Shown here one piece after another: positions 60,224 to 64,000 of a stretch of 64,000 nucleotides of DNA (positions within the stretch are counted from its first letter, which is position 1; the number at the start of each line of letters is the position of its first letter). The stretch covers positions 124,001 to 188,000 of the forward strand of contig PAVO01000017.1 in NCBI GenBank assembly GCA_002713215.1, read 5' to 3'. The DNA comes from Crocinitomicaceae bacterium (GTDB lineage Bacteria; Bacteroidota; Bacteroidia; Flavobacteriales_G; Salibacteraceae). The translations under genes were made by a program, and so were the position numbers. The notes beneath the pieces were generated by a model. The model worked only from the letters and a program-made list of their open reading frames with translations. It had not been told where the DNA came from and ran no database searches.

Positions 60224-61753
60224 TTAGAATGAATATTCTATTCCACCCTGAATACCAAATGCGTTGATGCCACCGCCGGAATCATTGTCCTGATTGAGAT
60301 TGACTTTCATTTGAGGGGACAATACCATAGACCAGTTATGAAAGGGACTGTAAATGATTCCAGCCCCTAAAAGTCCATTCCATTGTTTAAAAGATGGCCT
60401 AGTGGTTTGCGCATTCGAACTTCGGTTTTGTTGTGAAATTGCCGTGCTTTCAAGTTTTAGTTTGCTCCCTATAAAAGTTGAAAACCCTCCTGTAATATGA
60501 AGCTTAAGGTTCCCGTTTCCGAGCTTATATCTTAGGAGTAACGGAATTTCATAATACGAATAGTTGAATTTGGTTTGAATGGTATCGTAGTATTTCATAT
60601 TTTCATAGATCGTAACTTCCTCGTAGCTAACCGTAGTTTCGGTTCTGGTAATAACCCGGTCCGTTGGCTCATTCGTAGAAATGTTTTTTGGATCAATATT
60701 GCCTGAAAAAGGGGTAGTGGTAATTGACCCTCCCGTATTAATGATGATCTTTTCGAGGTCCTTTGGTGTATTTAAACCTCCATTGTTCGATTGTTTGACA
60801 ATTTCCTGAACCGTTTCTTTGGTTATAATTTCCTTAGTATAGGTAGATTTTATTTCATAGGTATTTTCCAAATACAAATCGGCATTCCCACTCCAATTGG
60901 AATATTGGGCTCCCACCATTAGGTCCAGTTTACTTGTTGCTGAATAGCCAACTATTACACCATATTGATGGGAATAGGAGTACTCCATGTCGTAACCCAC
61001 AACGGTTTGGTCCAATAGATTATCCTGCAGAATGGTAGATTTCATTGGTATGTCAGCAGGGGATACTAATTGCTTGTTGGTAAAAATTGGACTGTATGTT
61101 AACCCGATTATGAATCGATTTGCTTTGGCAAATGATGGGTTTACCCAATCAAAATCCTGATCCAGGTTTAAAGGTTTGTTAAGATTCTGAGCAGAATAAT
61201 TGATCCTGTTTGTTTTCATAACAGATAGGTTGGCAACCTCTTGAGTTGATGAGGCCTCTTCGTCGTTGGTCTGTGTTAAGGCTAATGCGGAAGGTTTTAA
61301 TTCAATAGGATTGATGAGCTTTTTTTGTTGAGCACTTTGCTGAGCAGTAGGTTGTTGCCCCTTATTTTCATCATTCTTATGGCTTTCCTTGGTGGATGCC
61401 AAGGTTACCTGCTCGGGTTTTGTTAGTTGAATGTCCTCGTTTTGGTTCTGTTCTGAAACAGGAACCTCATTCAGTTCGTTGGTTTTTTGGTTATTGGAAG
61501 AAGATGAGGTGTTTAATTGCTGAACTGTTGCAGTAGTGTTTGGATTATTGGTTTTATGTTGGTAGTTGAAGACGGATAAACTGATTGCGGATAACCCGAT
61601 TAAAGTAAATGCAATTATGGCTATGAACCGGGTACGTTGCTTTCTTTTTAACGCACCATCAATTTTCCCCCAAATCTCTGGTGGTGGAACACTCTCGTAG
61701 TTTTCGAGCGTTTCTTTAAAAATAATATCGCTTGGATTATCCTCTATATTCAT
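60224..61753 (-). CDS. Anti-sigma-like membrane protein with C-terminal beta-barrel domain
   Basis: The protein of 509 residues begins with a cytoplasmic segment (FKETLENYESVPPPEIWGKI) of the type that binds ECF sigma factors in Bacteroidota, then one membrane helix near residues 43-62 (FIAIIAFTLIGLSAISLSVF), a Gln/Asn/Ser-rich periplasmic linker and from about residue 200 an outer-membrane-barrel-like domain (FIIGLTYSPIFT, YGVIVGYSATSKLDLMVGAQY, IPLLLRYKLGNGNLKLHI). Its start lies inside the 3' end of the sigma gene (17 bases overlap), so they are coupled. Its periplasmic part may sense an envelope signal. Confidence 0.75.
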   Translation of the reverse strand: MNIEDNPSDIIFKETLENYESVPPPEIWGKIDGALKRKQRTRFIAIIAFTLIGLSAISLSVFNYQHKTNNPNTTATVQQLNTSSSSNNQKTNELNEVPVSEQNQNEDIQLTKPEQVTLASTKESHKNDENKGQQPTAQQSAQQKKLINPIELKPSALALTQTNDEEASSTQEVANLSVMKTNRINYSAQNLNKPLNLDQDFDWVNPSFAKANRFIIGLTYSPIFTNKQLVSPADIPMKSTILQDNLLDQTVVGYDMEYSYSHQYGVIVGYSATSKLDLMVGAQYSNWSGNADLYLENTYEIKSTYTKEIITKETVQEIVKQSNNGGLNTPKDLEKIIINTGGSITTTPFSGNIDPKNISTNEPTDRVITRTETTVSYEEVTIYENMKYYDTIQTKFNYSYYEIPLLLRYKLGNGNLKLHITGGFSTFIGSKLKLESTAISQQNRSSNAQTTRPSFKQWNGLLGAGIIYSPFHNWSMVLSPQMKVNLNQDNDSGGGINAFGIQGGIEYSF

Positions 61754-62303
61754 TTCTTACCAAGTCTATATTTTGTTTCTTTATTTTCTTCTGTAGCACC
61801 GTCCTGGCCCTGGTTAGTTGCGACCGGGAAGTTGCCTCACTTATATTGAGCTTTTGGCCAATTTCCTTGTGTGAGTATCCATCCATAACATACAAGTTAA
61901 ACACGGTTCTAAAGCCATCCGGTAAATCATTAATCATACACAAAAGCTCATTGTACTCACAGGGAACCTCTACATGAAAGACCTCAGAGTCACACGGTGT
62001 TTCAACAAAGTCCAGCTTCAATCCGTTTCTTTTTTCAATAAACCTTAACGAAGTATTTATGAATATTCTTTTCATCCATGCCTCAACGGTTGACTTATCC
62101 CTCAATGAACGAATGTTTTTAAAAACCCGAATAAAGCCTTCCTGCAGCACATCGTTTGCATCTTCTTTGCATTTCGCATAGCGCAGGCATATACTATACA
62201 TCTTAGGTGAAAACCTGTTGTACAGTGCCTTTTGCGACCGGGAATTGTTTTTACAACAACCCGTCACTATATTTTCAAGGTTTTGAGTTTTAATTAGTCG
62301 CAC
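61737..62303 (-). CDS. ECF RNA polymerase sigma factor
   Basis: This 188-residue sigma-70 family protein has the Bacteroidota opening GCCKNNSRSQKALYNRF, region 2 ANDVLQEGFIRVFKNI with WMKRIFINTSLRF, and region 4 LPDGFRTVFNLYVMDGYSHKEIGQKL with the helix ISEATSRSQLTRAR (quoted in parts). The frame starts with GTG at 62303; no ATG is available upstream before a plausible promoter. It is paired with the overlapping anti-sigma/barrel gene. The two cysteines near the N-terminus are a family habit, not proof of redox control. Confidence 0.9.
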   Translation of the reverse strand: MRLIKTQNLENIVTGCCKNNSRSQKALYNRFSPKMYSICLRYAKCKEDANDVLQEGFIRVFKNIRSLRDKSTVEAWMKRIFINTSLRFIEKRNGLKLDFVETPCDSEVFHVEVPCEYNELLCMINDLPDGFRTVFNLYVMDGYSHKEIGQKLNISEATSRSQLTRARTVLQKKIKKQNIDLVRNEYRG

Positions 62304-62429
62304 TATGAGCTCTATTTCATTAGATACCAGAAAAGCGAAAAACGATGCATGACCACAAAGAATTTAATTTCTTACTTAATTTACACGATGAAAATTAGGA
62401 GCGTTGGATAATCGCTATTGAACGGTAAA

Positions 62430-62460
62430 TTCCAAATGTGATAAAATCTAAAATTTGGAA
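62430..62460. promoter_or_regulatory. Inverted repeat in the sigma/egtB divergent spacer
   Basis: TTCCAAAT (62430-62437) and ATTTGGAA (62453-62460) are exact inverse complements 15 bases apart, inside the 260-base divergent spacer. It is a plausible operator for either gene, with no other evidence. Confidence 0.35.
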
Positions 62461-62563
62461 GGTTTAAATCTTATTTGTAAAACCCCTTACACAAAGGAGA
62501 TTCTTCGTTTTGTTTCAGTCTATTCATTTGTGCTTGTGTAATTTTGAGATTACAATTGAGCTA

Positions 62564-63709
62564 ATGGATTTCAACTCATACAAAATCATTAGAGACTATA
62601 CGGAAAGCCTCTGTGAATCCCTGGAAACTGAAGACTACGTGGTGCAGCCAGCTTTATTTGCAAGTCCTACTAAGTGGCATTTGGCACATACTACCTGGTT
62701 TTTTGAAGAGTTGATTCTAAAGCAATACAACACTGGGTACCAGGAATTCAACCCCAAGTTCAACTTTCTGTTCAATAGTTATTACAACAACGTAGGTGAT
62801 CGAACTTTTAGGGGCGATCGGGGAAACATGACCCGACCTACGGTTGAAGAAGTATATGAATATCGAAATCATGTAAATGAAGGGATTAATACTCTGTTTA
62901 AGAGTCAACCGTCATCCAAAGTACTGGAGCTTCTTGAATTGGGCTTAAATCACGAACAGCAACATCAAGAGCTGCTGTTAACAGATATAAAATTTGTGTT
63001 GGGGAACAATCCTATTTTTCCAGTATTCAATAAGGATGTAAACCTTGTCAATCAGTATAATAGATCCGATGGGTTTATTCGGGTCGACGAAGGGGTTTAT
63101 TCAGTAGGTCATTCCGGTGTGGGGTTTTATTACGACAATGAATTGAACTCGCATCAGGTATATGTCAGCGAATTTGAATTATCAGCTAAGTTAGTAACCA
63201 ATAGAGAGTATATCGAGTTTGTCTCTTCAGGTGGTTATCAGGATTTTAACCTGTGGCTGGATGAGGGTTGGGCCTGGGTTCAGGAAGAGGGGGTTGATTC
63301 TCCTCTGTATTGGTATAACGAAAACGGCGTTTGGTGGAACTATACTTTCCATGGTTATGAGAAGGTAGATCCCAATGCCATTCTGTGTCATATCAGTTAT
63401 TACGAAGCGACCGCCTTTGCTGCATGGAAGAGGATGAGATTGCCTACTGAATTTGAGTGGGAAATTGCCGCTGACAAACTCGATTGGGGGCAACGATGGG
63501 AGTGGACCAATAGTGCTTATCTGCCTTATCCAGGGTTTGAGATCGCCGAAGGCGCAGTAGGGGAGTATAATGGCAAGTTTATGGCTAACCAAATGGTACT
63601 ACGCGGCGGGTCAACTGCTACTTCTAAAGGTCATAGCAGAAAGACGTACCGCAATTTTTTTCATCCTCATTATCAATGGCAATTCTCAGGAATCCGTTTA
63701 GCTAAATAA
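62564..63709 (+). CDS. egtB: Ergothioneine biosynthesis sulfoxide synthase EgtB
   Basis: From the ATG at 62564 (MDFNSYKIIR) the protein has 381 residues; an upstream TTG would add 18 residues. The DinB-like iron-binding part has His42 (KWHLAHTTW) and the HEQQH motif His130/His134, which hold the non-haem iron. The FGE-sulfatase-like part follows (GVYSVGHSGVGFYYDNE, YEATAFAAWKRMRLPTEFEWE, RWEWTNSAYLPYPGF, RGGSTATSKGHSRKTYRNFF, read in parts). It links hercynine to a thiol (gamma-glutamylcysteine or cysteine) with oxygen. egtD follows by one base. Confidence 0.93.
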   Translation: MDFNSYKIIRDYTESLCESLETEDYVVQPALFASPTKWHLAHTTWFFEELILKQYNTGYQEFNPKFNFLFNSYYNNVGDRTFRGDRGNMTRPTVEEVYEYRNHVNEGINTLFKSQPSSKVLELLELGLNHEQQHQELLLTDIKFVLGNNPIFPVFNKDVNLVNQYNRSDGFIRVDEGVYSVGHSGVGFYYDNELNSHQVYVSEFELSAKLVTNREYIEFVSSGGYQDFNLWLDEGWAWVQEEGVDSPLYWYNENGVWWNYTFHGYEKVDPNAILCHISYYEATAFAAWKRMRLPTEFEWEIAADKLDWGQRWEWTNSAYLPYPGFEIAEGAVGEYNGKFMANQMVLRGGSTATSKGHSRKTYRNFFHPHYQWQFSGIRLAK

Positions 63710-63710
63710 C

Positions 63711-64000
63711 ATGGAGAGTAATTTTAAAAAGGACGTGTGTGAAGGGCTTTCCAAGGAGAATAAGACCCTTTCGTCCATGTACTTTTATGATGATGAAGGA
63801 AGTCGGATTTTCCAGGAAATCATGGCTATGCCAGAGTATTATCTGACCAATTGTGAATATGAAATACTCTCGGAGCAGGGGAAGGCAATAGGTGAGAACC
63901 TGAGCTATACTCAACCTTTTCGGCTTATTGAATTGGGAGCGGGAGATGGAACCAAGACATTTGAATTAATTAGAAACTTTCAGGAAAACGGATATGAGTT
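63711..64000 (+). CDS. egtD: L-histidine N-alpha-methyltransferase EgtD (3' end outside window)
   Basis: The ATG at 63711 lies one base after the egtB stop. The visible 96 residues match EgtD: SMYFYDDEGSRIFQEIMAMPEYYLTNCE (in parts), with the SAM motif RLIELGAGDGTKTF near residues 72-83. It makes hercynine (trimethylhistidine), the EgtB substrate. The window ends before the catalytic pocket is complete, so the remaining ~220 residues cannot be judged. Confidence 0.92.
   Translation, partial: MESNFKKDVCEGLSKENKTLSSMYFYDDEGSRIFQEIMAMPEYYLTNCEYEILSEQGKAIGENLSYTQPFRLIELGAGDGTKTFELIRNFQENGYE

Overview
The window looks like a chromosomal segment of a Bacteroidota bacterium (Flavobacteriales/Cytophagales-like), AT-rich and with almost no Shine-Dalgarno sites. 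The evidence is six secreted proteins with C-terminal type IX secretion (T9SS) sorting domains, a complete aerotolerance (Bat) operon of the Bacteroidota type, a DUF3667 protein, a Bacteroidota-style sigma/anti-sigma pair and giant YD-repeat (RHS) proteins. The species cannot be fixed from the sequence. I see no tRNA, rRNA, CRISPR array, intact insertion sequence or prophage.

Layout. 1-18 kb is mixed housekeeping and accessory genes: a cut-off membrane glycosyltransferase-like protein, a secreted beta-propeller protein, a methyltransferase, an ACR3 arsenite exporter, ComEC, a lipoprotein, UvrA, an RpoE-like sigma factor with a 66-residue companion, two secreted proteins (one with a 34-bp perfect palindrome inside its signal-peptide codons), a SigZ-like sigma factor followed by an unlisted 26-residue peptide with four Cys-Cys pairs, a GH19 lysozyme, a GDPD lipoprotein, a small barrel protein and endonuclease III without its iron-sulfur cysteines. 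18.0-18.9 kb holds two small metal-binding-type proteins and a small membrane protein. 19-28.4 kb holds ilvE and the moxR-DUF58-batABCDE operon, which is tightly coupled by ATGA/TAATG overlaps. 28.6-36.2 kb has a MazG-like pyrophosphohydrolase, a DUF3667 protein, a 1781-residue adhesin with 14 tandem repeats, and another T9SS cargo protein.

37.2-56.6 kb is the most striking part: a single minus-strand run of five genes covering 19 kb. In order of transcription they encode a SprB-like T9SS protein (845 aa), a 2133-aa YD/SpvB-like shell protein, a 223-aa secreted protein, a 3106-aa RHS protein with a variable C-terminal toxin-like tip, and a 169-aa candidate immunity protein whose ATG overlaps the toxin stop. 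This looks like a polymorphic toxin system of Bacteroidota. A near-identical 20-bp dyad-containing sequence lies just upstream of the run and again beyond its far end.

56.9-64 kb has a three-gene GNAT/DUF1801/SRPBCC operon, a Kazal-domain lipoprotein with a strong terminator, a T9SS protein, an ECF sigma factor overlapping an anti-sigma/beta-barrel protein, and the ergothioneine genes egtB and egtD (the latter cut by the window end).

The best candidates for something new are the SigZ plus CC-pair peptide unit (14.4-15.16 kb), the giant toxin operon with its paired palindromes, and the palindrome inside a signal peptide at 12.77-12.81 kb.
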